Of a stretch of DNA of 51,374 bases, positions 24,237 through 32,883 are shown piece after piece. The notes beneath the pieces were generated by a model. That model was not told where the DNA came from. It saw nothing but the letters and a program-made list of their open reading frames with translations, and did not search any database. Numbering within the stretch: position 1 is the first letter of the stretch; each line of letters opens with the position of its first letter. The stretch is from Candidatus Parcubacteria bacterium (GTDB taxonomy: Bacteria > Patescibacteriota > Minisyncoccia > Phycocordibacterales > Zambryskibacteraceae): contig JAIFWP010000004.1 of the NCBI GenBank assembly GCA_019661785.1, positions 1 to 51,374 on the forward strand. The letters run 5' to 3'. The position numbers and the translations under genes are program-made.

Positions 24237-25010
24237 ATGAACCGTACTTGGACTGCGCTCAAGAGATCTGTATATATCTTCTTCTACTCGCTCACATTCA
24301 TACCGTTCTTGGTTTGGCTTAGGTTCTGGTTCACTTTTGAGAATGAGACACCGATATCGCTCGATGGCCTCCGAGTATATATGAGGACCGGGAGCATGAG
24401 GTCAAAAATCGTGGACTTATACATGGCTGTGGGCGACATACTTTGGAGACAGTACGAGCAGCCTGACTACAAGCTAAGCAAGGACGCTGTCGTACTCGAA
24501 ATCGGCAGCCACATAGGCTCCTTCGCCCTCCTCGCGAGCATAGAGGCCGGACGCGTTATAACCTTTGAGCCCGATAAAAGGAACTTCGACATCTTAAAGA
24601 AAAATATCGAGGCCAACGGTGCAACGAACATCACAGCAGTAAACAAGGCTGTGTCCGACACCACAGGCAAAATCCTTCTCTATAAAGATGAGCGCAACAG
24701 TGCGGCTCATAGCATTGTCACAGGCAAGGGCGTGGCGGAAGAAGTCGAAAGCCTCTCTCTCAATGATATGTTCGATAACTTCGGCATAGAGACTTGCCAC
24801 TTCATGAAGTTAGACTGCGAGGGCGCTGAATTCGCCATCCTTAGAGGAACGAGTCTCGAGACGCTCCGCAAGATAAAACGCATCTCTATGGAATACCACG
24901 AGGGTTACGCTCTAGAAGATTTACTCGACATCTTAACCAACTCTGGTTTTGAGATAACAAAGAATGAGCCCGATACTGCTTACCAGGGCCAAATATGGGC
25001 CAAGCGGTAA
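24237..25010 (+). CDS. FkbM-family methyltransferase
   Basis: This 257-residue protein starts with a membrane-like helix (residues 10-33, FFYSLTFIPFLVWLRFWF), then the FkbM core: VVLEIGSHIGSFALLAS, ITFEPDKRNFDILKKNIEANG, AVSDTTGKILLYKD and FMKLDCEGAEFAILRG. FkbM enzymes O-methylate sugars or polyketides with SAM. The N-terminal helix would hold it at the membrane near the lipid-linked glycan. It follows the GT4 gene by 1 nt and ends 1 nt before the convergent GT2 gene. Confidence 0.85.
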   Translation: MNRTWTALKRSVYIFFYSLTFIPFLVWLRFWFTFENETPISLDGLRVYMRTGSMRSKIVDLYMAVGDILWRQYEQPDYKLSKDAVVLEIGSHIGSFALLASIEAGRVITFEPDKRNFDILKKNIEANGATNITAVNKAVSDTTGKILLYKDERNSAAHSIVTGKGVAEEVESLSLNDMFDNFGIETCHFMKLDCEGAEFAILRGTSLETLRKIKRISMEYHEGYALEDLLDILTNSGFEITKNEPDTAYQGQIWAKR

Positions 25011-26102
25011 CTACTTTCTAAAGAGTCTCTTGTAAGCAAAGAAGCTCCATACGGCAATGATAGCGCTCGCGCAAGCCTGAGCTAGGACGTAGTGCATGCG
25101 CAAACGCTCCACCAAGATATACAAAATGGCATCGTTGGCTGCCAGATTCAATAGGCCAACAAGCAGATATGTAAAAACTTGTCCGGGCAAGCGCTCGCGT
25201 GATGCGTCAGCGAAGGCCCAGAACTTCTGCAAGTAGAAGCTCACCCCCAAAGCAATCATGAAAGATGCTGTGGCCGAGAGGATATACCAAAAGCCAAATA
25301 CAGAGGTGAGGATATATAGCAGCAAGATGTTTGTGCCCGCGCCTATAGCCCCAGCCACTAGGAAGAAAGCCACAGCCCTGCCCCTCTCGGGAGTATTAAA
25401 TCTGGCTATGTCATAGAGAGCCGAGACGCCATCCTGCCACTTAACCTTCTTGCCCTCAAGAACTGAGCGCCCATAATAAGAGATTGGGACTTCGACTATG
25501 CGGAATTTCTTTATGCGGGCAGTCATCTCCGGCTCGATACTGAATCCCTGTGAGACGAGTTCCATCTTGATGGCATCAACTACAGGACGGCTGAACATCT
25601 TGTAGCAAGTCTCCATGTCCTCTATGCGTAGGCCAGTGAAGAGGTTCGACCAAAAAGTAAGGAGCCGGTTTGCCATCTTGCTAATGGACCTCATGCCAGA
25701 GGGTCTGCCGGCGTGAAGGAAGCGCGAACCATAGACCACGTCCGCCTTGCCGTCGAGTATGGGAGCTAAGAGCTTGGCATAATCGTTCGGGTCATACTCC
25801 AAGTCCGCGTCTTGGATTATGACGAAGTCCCCCTTGGCCGCTCTAAGACCATCGATGACAGATGCGCCCTTGCCCCTGTTCCTCTCATGCTGGATGATGA
25901 CATGTCTCGATGGCAAGTACTTAATGATGTCTAAAGTGCGGTCCGTAGAGCCGTCATCAACCACGATAATCTCTCGGCTTATGTTCGCTGGGAGGGGGGC
26001 CCTCTCTACCCTATCTAAGAGCTCTTTTAGAGTTTTCTCTTCGTTGTATGTAGGGACAATAATAGAGAGAAGAAGGTCTTTTTCGGGCCGTCCGGATTTC
26101 AT
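25011..26102 (-). CDS. Polyprenyl-phosphate glycosyltransferase (GT2) fused to a GtrA-like membrane domain
   Basis: Residues 1-~235 are a DPM1-like GT2 domain: IIVPTYNEEKTLKELLDRVE, VVDDGSTDRT, GKGASVIDGL, IIQDADLEYDP and VYGSRFL. Residues ~240-363 form a four-helix GtrA-like membrane domain (AVAFFLVAGAIGAGTN and FAYKRLFRK). Such enzymes load a sugar from its nucleotide onto polyprenyl phosphate, and the GtrA part may help flip it. The lipid-linked sugar would serve GT-C enzymes on the outside, such as the divergent neighbour at 26.1-27.4 kb, with which it shares a 25-bp promoter region. Confidence 0.9.
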   Translation of the reverse strand: MKSGRPEKDLLLSIIVPTYNEEKTLKELLDRVERAPLPANISREIIVVDDGSTDRTLDIIKYLPSRHVIIQHERNRGKGASVIDGLRAAKGDFVIIQDADLEYDPNDYAKLLAPILDGKADVVYGSRFLHAGRPSGMRSISKMANRLLTFWSNLFTGLRIEDMETCYKMFSRPVVDAIKMELVSQGFSIEPEMTARIKKFRIVEVPISYYGRSVLEGKKVKWQDGVSALYDIARFNTPERGRAVAFFLVAGAIGAGTNILLLYILTSVFGFWYILSATASFMIALGVSFYLQKFWAFADASRERLPGQVFTYLLVGLLNLAANDAILYILVERLRMHYVLAQACASAIIAVWSFFAYKRLFRK

Positions 26103-26112
26103 ATATCATGCT

Positions 26113-26118
26113 AGTATA
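26113..26118 (-). promoter_or_regulatory. -10 box (TATACT) of the GT2-GtrA gene
   Basis: TATACT ends 10 nt before the ATG at 26102 and overlaps the plus-strand -10 box at 26115-26120. Confidence 0.45.
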
Positions 26119-26120
26119 CG
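26115..26120 (+). promoter_or_regulatory. -10 box (TATACG) of the GT-C-like gene, leaderless
   Basis: TATACG ends 7 nt before the ATG at 26128. The shared GTATAC palindrome may serve both directions. Confidence 0.45.
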
Positions 26121-26127
26121 CTATAAC

Positions 26128-27405
26128 ATGAGCCGGATTAAATCCCTGTGGCACACCTTGCCAGAGCGTCCATATATGGTCATAGCCGGGATAATCGTGA
26201 GCATTTTCCTCATCTCGGTCAACATGGCCTGGCTCAACCCTGACTCAGCCTACGTGATAAAAACAAACCCGAGGATACCGATACTCTGGCAGTACAACGG
26301 CGACGCCGCGGTCGAATTCCTCTCTGCGGCCTACTTCCCAGAATACTTCCGAGTCGACAAGACTCGCACCAATAGGCCGGGCTACCCCGTCATAGCCAAA
26401 GCTCTCGGTGAAGTCTATGGACTCATCGCTCTGCCCATACACAAACTGAATCCTTTGCAAAAAGGCATCCTCGGCTATATGACCATGAAGCTCCTCGTCT
26501 ACTTCTTTGCCGCTGCGGGCTTATACCAAATAGTCAGGCGCTGGGCCTCCAAGAACGTGGCTCTCCTCTCGGTGGTCCTTACTTTCTTCCATCCTTTCGC
26601 CGTGCGCTACAGCGGGACCTTCCACACTTCGGAACTCCAGTTTATTACTCCGATATTCTTCGTCTGGCTCTGGCTTAAGCTCGGCGACAGTTACTCGCAC
26701 AAGAAGAACATCTTCTTCTCTCTCCTCGCCGGCTTTATGATGCTCGTAAAGCAAAACTACGCTCCATATCTCGCCATCCTCCTGTATAGCTTCTTCGTCA
26801 AAAGGAAATACAAGGAATCAGTGCTGAGCTTTATCGCGCACCTCGTGCCGCTCGCAATATGGCTCCTAGCTTTGAAGTTCCTACACCTCCCCTACTACAA
26901 CCACGAAGCCGCGACAAACGGCGACGGCATCTGGATACTGCAGTTGTTTGTGAAGAATCCGCTCGAGGTACTTGGAGTTTTGTTCTCAACGACTAAGGAC
27001 TGGCTCGCTATGATAGCGGGGTACTTCACCATCTTCGCCTTCCTCGCTCCTCTCGCCTTCTCCATACCAGAGCTGCGAAACACATTCACCAAGGAGCTGC
27101 AAGCCTTCCTCTTCATTCTTATGGGCGCTAATTGGCTCCAGTTCTTGGCTGCTAAGAGCCTTGCTCCATACCTCACTTCAGACTTGGCAATATTTATTTT
27201 CCCCCTATCCGCATACCTCATATACGCCTTCATTGAGCGCCGCAACCTTAAAAGATTCATCCCCGTCTTTGCTGGCCTATATCTCCTTGTAGGACTCATA
27301 AGCATCATCCATTTCCCATGGGTACACCCGTTTAACCAGCAGGGCATAACGAACCCCGACCGCGTAAAGCTCCTAGAAGAAGGTAGATTGGTGCCTAGGC
27401 AATAA
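26128..27405 (+). CDS. Multi-pass membrane glycosyltransferase, GT-C/ArnT-like
   Basis: This 425-residue protein has about ten membrane helices. The first extracytoplasmic loop carries YNGDAAVEFLSAAYFPEYFRVDKTRTNRPGYP, where an acidic residue after the first helix and a downstream R-x-PGYP are typical of GT-C enzymes that take sugars from polyprenyl phosphate (ArnT/PMT type). I set the start at 26128 because TATACG lies 7 nt upstream; the longer open frame runs into the divergent gene. Pairing with the GT2-GtrA enzyme suggests the two act in sequence. The acceptor is unknown. Confidence 0.72.
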   Translation: MSRIKSLWHTLPERPYMVIAGIIVSIFLISVNMAWLNPDSAYVIKTNPRIPILWQYNGDAAVEFLSAAYFPEYFRVDKTRTNRPGYPVIAKALGEVYGLIALPIHKLNPLQKGILGYMTMKLLVYFFAAAGLYQIVRRWASKNVALLSVVLTFFHPFAVRYSGTFHTSELQFITPIFFVWLWLKLGDSYSHKKNIFFSLLAGFMMLVKQNYAPYLAILLYSFFVKRKYKESVLSFIAHLVPLAIWLLALKFLHLPYYNHEAATNGDGIWILQLFVKNPLEVLGVLFSTTKDWLAMIAGYFTIFAFLAPLAFSIPELRNTFTKELQAFLFILMGANWLQFLAAKSLAPYLTSDLAIFIFPLSAYLIYAFIERRNLKRFIPVFAGLYLLVGLISIIHFPWVHPFNQQGITNPDRVKLLEEGRLVPRQ

Positions 27406-27409
27406 GAGG

Positions 27410-27415
27410 TATAAT
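27410..27415 (+). promoter_or_regulatory. -10 box (TATAAT) of the 27.4-31.2 kb operon, leaderless
   Basis: A perfect TATAAT followed by GCCTGT and the ATG at 27422. Confidence 0.7.
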
Positions 27416-27421
27416 GCCTGT

Positions 27422-28375
27422 ATGGATATCTTAAAAGGGCTCAAACGCTTGGTAAATGGGCCGGAAATCTCTATCTTTCATAAGTTCCAGAAGCCCCCTT
27501 ATGGCGGCGGGAACCAGTTCCTCATGGCTCTGACCAAAGAGATTAAAAGCCGCGGTGTCGACATTGGCCAGAATGCCATAGGTCCGAGTACGAAGTCTGT
27601 CCTCTTCAACTCCTTCGAATTCGACAAGAACGACCTCGCCAGAGGCCGAGAGAGGTTCCACCCGCGCATGATACAGCGCCTCGCCGGACCCATAGGCACT
27701 TACCGCGGCACTGACGACAAAGTAGACCGCGAGATATGGGCCTGGAACGAGCAGTTCGCCGACGCAACGATATTCATCTCCGACTATTCGTATAAAAAGT
27801 ATCTTGAGCTCGGTCTTGTATACAAAGAGCCCCGCACTATATTGAATGCCTGCGACCCCGACATCTTCAACAGGCACGGACGCTCCGCTCCTCCAGACGG
27901 CTCGCGCAAGGTGCGCCTCATAGCCACAGCTTGGTCCGACAATGTGAAGAAGGGCGGCCCTCTCCTCTCATGGCTCGATGCGCATCTCGACCACTCCAAA
28001 TACGAGCTCACCTTCGTTGGGCGCACTAAGGCCGAGTTCAAGGGGGCCAAGGTTATAGAACCTGTACCCTCAGAGAAGCTCGCCGAAATACTCAAGCAAA
28101 ATGACATCTACATCGCTCCGAGCCAAGACGACCCATGCTCGAACGCTCTTGTCGAAGCCCTAACCTGCGGCTTGCCAGCCGTGTTCCTTAAGTCTGGCGG
28201 CCATCCCGAGCTAGTCAAAGAAGGAGGTGAAGCCTTCACCGGAGAAAATGACGTGCTCGAAGCCATCGACAAGGTAGCGGCAAACTATGCGAGATACCAA
28301 GGTCTCATATCCAACCCGACCATGCGCGAGACTGCGGATAAGTATCTCGAAGTCTTCTTGCCCAAGCGAACATAG
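27422..28375 (+). CDS. Glycosyltransferase family 4-like protein
   Basis: This 317-residue protein has a GT-B fold. Early residues FHKFQKPPYGGGNQFLMAL match the Gly-rich N-terminal loop; the C-terminal domain has VRLIATAWSDNVKKGGPLL, a VGRTK strand and IYIAPSQDDPCSNALVEALTCGLPAVFLKSGGHPELV with the E-x7-E-like pattern. It is short for GT4 (usual 350-400). It is first in an operon of three glycosyltransferases and an oxidoreductase. Specificity is unknown. Confidence 0.8.
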   Translation: MDILKGLKRLVNGPEISIFHKFQKPPYGGGNQFLMALTKEIKSRGVDIGQNAIGPSTKSVLFNSFEFDKNDLARGRERFHPRMIQRLAGPIGTYRGTDDKVDREIWAWNEQFADATIFISDYSYKKYLELGLVYKEPRTILNACDPDIFNRHGRSAPPDGSRKVRLIATAWSDNVKKGGPLLSWLDAHLDHSKYELTFVGRTKAEFKGAKVIEPVPSEKLAEILKQNDIYIAPSQDDPCSNALVEALTCGLPAVFLKSGGHPELVKEGGEAFTGENDVLEAIDKVAANYARYQGLISNPTMRETADKYLEVFLPKRT

Positions 28376-28377
28376 AG

Positions 28378-29493
28378 ATGAATCTGAACAAGATACCCAA
28401 GGGCATACGTTCCGCGCTACCATACTCACTCAAGCGCTTCTTGGTGCGCCAGTACGTACGCTGGAACATGCGCAAGTCACCGGGAAGCCTCGACGCACCC
28501 CGCATTAGCTTCGCGAGCATATTGCCGTCACAAGGCTCCTTCATCCGCGGAGGCAAGGTCAAGCTGACATATTTGCGCAAGAGATTCGGCGAATTCGCCA
28601 CGGGATACAATATCCTCTACCTCGTATCGAGCACCCTGCCCGGCTTCGCCGATATCTGGGTCGACGAGGCTAAGCGCAAAGGCATCAAAGTGGTTTGGAA
28701 CCAGAACGGCGTTGGCTATCCTGCTTGGACGAGCGACTGGAAGAAGGTGAACGACTTGATGAAGCCGATAACCAAAGCCGACTATGTCATTTACCAGAGC
28801 GACTTCTGCCGCAAGGAATGCGATGAGATGGTTGCCAAGTATAACGGCCCTCAAACAGTCCTCGTGAACTGCGTCGACACCGACAAGGCCACCCCGGCGA
28901 ACCCTCCCTTGCCTCTCGACCCTCTTAACCTTCTCATCACTGGCACTCATATGACGCCCGAGAAGGTACTCTTGCCTCTCGACGCCATGCGCATCTTGCT
29001 CGACCGAGGCATGAATGTCCGCGCCCTCGTCTACGGTCCCAGCGACTGGCCTAATGCAGACTCTGACATTGAGGCTAAGATTGCCGAGCTAAAGCTGGAA
29101 GGCCTGGTTGAAGTCCACGGCAAATATCTCCACGACGACTCTAGTGCCATATATAAGCGCGGGCACATCTTCCTTCACCTTAAGTACATGGACCCATCGC
29201 CAAACACCGTCCTCTCGGCCATGTCTTCAGGTCTCCCTGTGGTAGGCTCTAAGAGCGGTGGTACAGTGGAGCTAGTACCCCCTAGCGCTGGTATACTCCT
29301 AGATGTGCCCATCTCCCACGAGGCTCTGCATTACCCGAGTCCAGAGGAGGTGGCTAACGCTGTAGAGACGATAAGCAAAGACTGGTCGGCTTATAGCCAG
29401 AGCGCTAGAGCCCAGGCTGTCGCAGAGTTAAGCGTCGCTCACTGGCTTAAGGCCCATGAAGAAATATTCAAAAGTGTTTTAAAACATGAATAA
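28378..29493 (+). CDS. Glycosyltransferase family 4-like protein
   Basis: This 371-residue GT-B protein has VVWNQNGVGYPAWTSDWKKVN in the N-terminal domain, then LNLLITGTHMTPEKVLLPLDAM, VYGPSDW, a HGKYLHDDSSAIYKRGHIFLHLKYMDPSPNTVLSAMSSGLPVVGSKSGGTVELV segment and a C-terminal helix. The usual first Glu of the donor motif is replaced in D-PSPNTVLSAM, so donor contacts may differ. It starts 2 nt after the previous gene and overlaps the next by 8 nt. Confidence 0.8.
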   Translation: MNLNKIPKGIRSALPYSLKRFLVRQYVRWNMRKSPGSLDAPRISFASILPSQGSFIRGGKVKLTYLRKRFGEFATGYNILYLVSSTLPGFADIWVDEAKRKGIKVVWNQNGVGYPAWTSDWKKVNDLMKPITKADYVIYQSDFCRKECDEMVAKYNGPQTVLVNCVDTDKATPANPPLPLDPLNLLITGTHMTPEKVLLPLDAMRILLDRGMNVRALVYGPSDWPNADSDIEAKIAELKLEGLVEVHGKYLHDDSSAIYKRGHIFLHLKYMDPSPNTVLSAMSSGLPVVGSKSGGTVELVPPSAGILLDVPISHEALHYPSPEEVANAVETISKDWSAYSQSARAQAVAELSVAHWLKAHEEIFKSVLKHE

Positions 29494-30418
29494 CAACAAG
29501 CCCACCATCTCAGTCCTCATGCCCGTCTACAACGGCGAGAGGTACGTTGCCGAGGCCATAGAAAGCATTCTCAGCCAAACATACTCAGACTTCGAATTTA
29601 TCATTATTAACGACGGCTCGACGGATAGTACTGAGAAGATAATAAAATCCTTCAACGACTCTCGCATTGTATATATAGACAATGGCGCGAACCTCGGCCT
29701 CTCCAAATCCTTCAACCTAGGTATCGATCGAGCTCGAGGCGAGTTTATCGCTCGCATGGATGCCGACGACGTGAGCGAGCCCAAGCGCTTCGAGCGACAG
29801 GTGCAGTTCCTAAAGAAGCGCCCTCATGTGGGCATAGTCGGCTCGAGCATGAGCCTCATAGACGAAGACGGCCGTATAAGGCGAGTCTACAGGCGCCAGC
29901 TCGATCACATGAATATCAAATTCGCGAGCCTCTTCTCTACCCCAATCATGCATCCAACCATCATGGGTCGGACAGAGGTCTTCAAGACTCACCACTATAA
30001 CGAAGGATTATCGAACTCCGAAGACTATGAGCTCTGGAGCCGGCTCCTCTTCGAGTCAGAGACTCACTTTGCCAATATCCGCGAGCCGCTTCTCCGTTAT
30101 CGCACTTATCCGCATTCCTTCACTCAGACCTTGAACCTCGACAAGAGAGTCGTCTCTGCGCATAACTCCATACGCAACATGGAACGCTACACGAAGCTCT
30201 CCGAGCGAGAGAAGAGGCTCATAGTCCGCATGCGCCAAGAGCAGAACATTTCCTTGTCTGACATGTTCGCCGCTACCGCGCTCTACTTCAGAGCCGCGCG
30301 CAACTTCTGCCGCAAGGAGCATCTTGGCAAACGCAAGACCTTTCGCATCTATATACAAGTCCTGCCAAACCTCTATTTCTTGGCTAAATATAAGCTCAAA
30401 AGGCTCTTGAATAGATAG
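29486..30418 (+). CDS. Glycosyltransferase family 2
   Basis: This 310-residue GT-A enzyme has ISVLMPVYNGERYVAEAIES at the N-terminus, IIINDGSTDST, NLGLSKSFNLGIDRARGEFIARMDADDVSEPKRFERQ (the DxDD metal site MDADD) and a downstream segment NSEDYELWSRL with the likely catalytic ED. It would add a sugar from a nucleotide donor to the growing glycan in the cytoplasm. Length is complete. Confidence 0.92.
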   Translation: MNNNKPTISVLMPVYNGERYVAEAIESILSQTYSDFEFIIINDGSTDSTEKIIKSFNDSRIVYIDNGANLGLSKSFNLGIDRARGEFIARMDADDVSEPKRFERQVQFLKKRPHVGIVGSSMSLIDEDGRIRRVYRRQLDHMNIKFASLFSTPIMHPTIMGRTEVFKTHHYNEGLSNSEDYELWSRLLFESETHFANIREPLLRYRTYPHSFTQTLNLDKRVVSAHNSIRNMERYTKLSEREKRLIVRMRQEQNISLSDMFAATALYFRAARNFCRKEHLGKRKTFRIYIQVLPNLYFLAKYKLKRLLNR

Positions 30419-30420
30419 TT

Positions 30421-31221
30421 ATGAAGATAGCTCTTATCGGTACTGGTCGCTGGGGTAAGGTGCTCCTTCACGAGCTTGCGAAGCAGGCCGAGGTCAAATA
30501 CCAGTGCGACAGCGAGAGCGATTTAAATCAGGTTTTTAACGACAAAGAGGTAGAAGCAGTTTTCATCGCGACTCCTACCAGCACTCATTTTGATATTGCG
30601 AGTCGAGCGCTCGAGGCCGGCAAGCACGTCTTCTTGGAGAAGCCAGGGACCGAGAGCGCAAGCAACCTGGAGAAGTTAGTGAACAAAGCCAAAGAGAAAA
30701 ACTTAAAGTTTGCTATAGGTTACGAGTTCCCTCATCACAAAGCCGCCAAAAAGCTCAAAGAGCTCATTCAAGGCAAACAAGTGCGGAGTGTGCGCTTCGA
30801 CTGGCAGAAGTGGGGTACCTTCAAAGACAGCGCCATCCCCCATCTCCTATCACACGAGATATCTATCGCGCACTCGCTTGGCATTAATATGGAGCCGGTG
30901 TCACACAAAGTTACGAAAGTCGTATCAGACACCGACATACTAGAGACAGAGTTTCAGAACAATATCAAATCTGTCATAAATCGCGTAAGTCCTGTAAAAC
31001 AGAAGACTCTTACTATCCTAACCGATGATGGCAGCTACATCTGGAGCAACAACGAACTCTTTGAGATAGATGGCGATACGCTTAAGACAATTGATTTGTC
31101 TGAGGCAACTCCTGTAGCCGAGGAGATAAAAGACTTTTTGGATGCTATCCAAGAGAACCGCGAACCGTTTTGTAACGGCAACTTCGCCCTCGGCGTATAC
31201 GGGGTTATTGAGAGGATTTAG
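30421..31221 (+). CDS. Gfo/Idh/MocA-family oxidoreductase (short)
   Basis: This 266-residue protein has the NAD(P)-binding start KIALIGTGRWGKVLLHEL, AVFIATPTSTHFDIASRALEAGKHVFLEKPGT (with the conserved EKP) and a shortened C-terminal domain with GYEFPHHKAAKKLKELI. Family members are usually 320-370 residues. Here the C-terminal sheet domain is reduced but the frame is intact. Enzymes of this family oxidise or reduce sugars at the nucleotide-sugar level. It ends the plus-strand operon and overlaps the convergent FAD enzyme gene by 17 nt. Confidence 0.83.
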   Translation: MKIALIGTGRWGKVLLHELAKQAEVKYQCDSESDLNQVFNDKEVEAVFIATPTSTHFDIASRALEAGKHVFLEKPGTESASNLEKLVNKAKEKNLKFAIGYEFPHHKAAKKLKELIQGKQVRSVRFDWQKWGTFKDSAIPHLLSHEISIAHSLGINMEPVSHKVTKVVSDTDILETEFQNNIKSVINRVSPVKQKTLTILTDDGSYIWSNNELFEIDGDTLKTIDLSEATPVAEEIKDFLDAIQENREPFCNGNFALGVYGVIERI

Positions 31222-32263
31222 CGAGTCTTAGGACTTCGCTGGCTGCTTCCATACAGTTGCCGATTTTGCCTGAGAAGACATGGATAATTTTGTCACCCAC
31301 TTTAGACACCAGTGTCGGACGCTCGTCGGTCTTGTCGACATTTGGCAATACAGTCCGCACAGTAAACATTGAGCCAACATACTCGGCGTCTTTCAAATCG
31401 GGCATAAACTTGGTTGCTACTTGCAAGAAACGCTCAATGTTCGTCACAGGAGGATTCTTCACAATGCCTTTATTCAAAAGAGGTTTGATGTCGTCCGGCA
31501 CTATAGGGAAAAATCCTGTATTAGAGGCGTGTATAGCATGCACAACATTGCCCATGACATGCATATCTGTAATGCTGTAGGGGTCAATGCAAAAGAAGGG
31601 CCCATCCATGACCACGATGCTCTTGCCCTTATACTTCGTGGGGAGCCTTAGGACAGGCTTCTCACAGACTTCGAACTGATACTCTTTCCTAGCCTCTGGG
31701 AAGTTCTCCAGGATGAAGTTCGAATTGGCATAAGTGCAGTTAACCACAAGGTCGTACTCGCCCATGTCGCTCGGCGTGAAAGCCGTGTCGAGTCGGAGAT
31801 TTACCCTAGAGCTGTCGAGCTTCTGCCTAGCTATCTCACGGAGCTTCACCGGATCCATCAGCGATTCTCTACCTCGAATGGATATATCCACGAAAGGAGC
31901 GCTCACATGCTCGTCGAGGTTCACCTCCTCATGCTCGAGCTCGCACTCCTTGCAGAAGTTTAAGTACTCCTCTCCGGTGACCTTGCTGTCCTCCTTGGCA
32001 ATGACGTAGTAATGCTCGTTGTCTTCGAGCACTGCCTCTCCATACTCCTCTCGAAATGAGTCTTCGGCATACTTAGACGAGAGAGCTGTAGCCTTCGACC
32101 TTGGGTAGTGATAGCCGCGATGCAGGCGGTACTGGTTGATGCCGGAGGCAGCGGAGAGGATGTCATTGTTCTTCTCGTAGAGTACGACATCATGTCCTGC
32201 CTTCGAGAGCTTCACGGCTGCGCTCACTCCGAATATTCCCGCGCCTACAACAGCTATCTTCAT
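31205..32263 (-). CDS. FAD-dependent oxidoreductase (DAO family)
   Basis: This 352-residue protein begins with the Rossmann motif IAVVGAGIFGVSAAVKLSKAGH followed by VVLYEKNNDILSAASGINQYRLHRGYHYPRS. That last segment resembles the FAD-contact loop of the D-amino-acid oxidase family. Close homologues are common in polysaccharide loci, where the substrate is not known. It could oxidise an amino or hydroxyl group of a sugar precursor. It overlaps the FkbM gene by 4 nt and is the last gene of the long minus-strand run from 38.4 kb. Confidence 0.8.
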   Translation of the reverse strand: MKIAVVGAGIFGVSAAVKLSKAGHDVVLYEKNNDILSAASGINQYRLHRGYHYPRSKATALSSKYAEDSFREEYGEAVLEDNEHYYVIAKEDSKVTGEEYLNFCKECELEHEEVNLDEHVSAPFVDISIRGRESLMDPVKLREIARQKLDSSRVNLRLDTAFTPSDMGEYDLVVNCTYANSNFILENFPEARKEYQFEVCEKPVLRLPTKYKGKSIVVMDGPFFCIDPYSITDMHVMGNVVHAIHASNTGFFPIVPDDIKPLLNKGIVKNPPVTNIERFLQVATKFMPDLKDAEYVGSMFTVRTVLPNVDKTDERPTLVSKVGDKIIHVFSGKIGNCMEAASEVLRLAKSSQ

Positions 32264-32883
32264 GCCCAGTTTAAGTCAATATTAGATAGGCCCAGGGATT
32301 TTATCCTTGCCTTGAGCCTTTCTGTCGGCTCTTTGAGCGTTGGGAAGCGCTCATGAGTCTCTACGGCTATGTGCCTAATGCCCTCAATGAGTCCTCTGTC
32401 GATGAGCTTATTTAGGACCTTCACTTCCTCTCCTTCAATGTCCATCTTGAGGAGTCCTACAGGCTTGCCGAGACTCTCTATGAATTCGGCCAGGTCAACA
32501 ACCTCGACTTCGCTCACTTGGCTCTTGTCCAAATGAGGCTTCTCAGCGATGAGCGTCGAGCCCGTGGACCACTTCTCAGGGTCTTCGCTGTAACGGTCGT
32601 TAACATAAAATCTCTCTCGGCCATTGTGGTCAGAGACAGCTTTGTTTATACAAGTAACCCCTGTTACTCCATCAAATTTCTTCTTTAGCGCGCCATAAGC
32701 GCTTTTATCAGGCTCGAAGGCGTAGACTATGACCCCAGGCTTTACCATTCTCTCGGTGACGCCTCCCACATTGGCTCCGCAATCTATAGCAACCTCACCA
32801 GGCTGAAGCGAGCTGAAAAACTTCTTGTACCGCAGCTTCCGCAGATAGGGACCAATCTTAGGCCAGTCGTAGATGTTTACCAT
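32260..32883 (-). CDS. FkbM-family methyltransferase
   Basis: This 207-residue protein has the FkbM pattern: EVAIDCGANVGGVTERMVKPG as motif I, VYAFEPDKSAYGALKKKF, CINKAVSDHNGRERFYVND and VGLLKMDIEGEEVKVLNKLID. Compared with the FkbM protein at 24.2 kb it has no membrane helix. It probably O-methylates a sugar. It overlaps its neighbours on both sides by 4-7 nt. Confidence 0.85.
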   Translation of the reverse strand: MVNIYDWPKIGPYLRKLRYKKFFSSLQPGEVAIDCGANVGGVTERMVKPGVIVYAFEPDKSAYGALKKKFDGVTGVTCINKAVSDHNGRERFYVNDRYSEDPEKWSTGSTLIAEKPHLDKSQVSEVEVVDLAEFIESLGKPVGLLKMDIEGEEVKVLNKLIDRGLIEGIRHIAVETHERFPTLKEPTERLKARIKSLGLSNIDLNWA

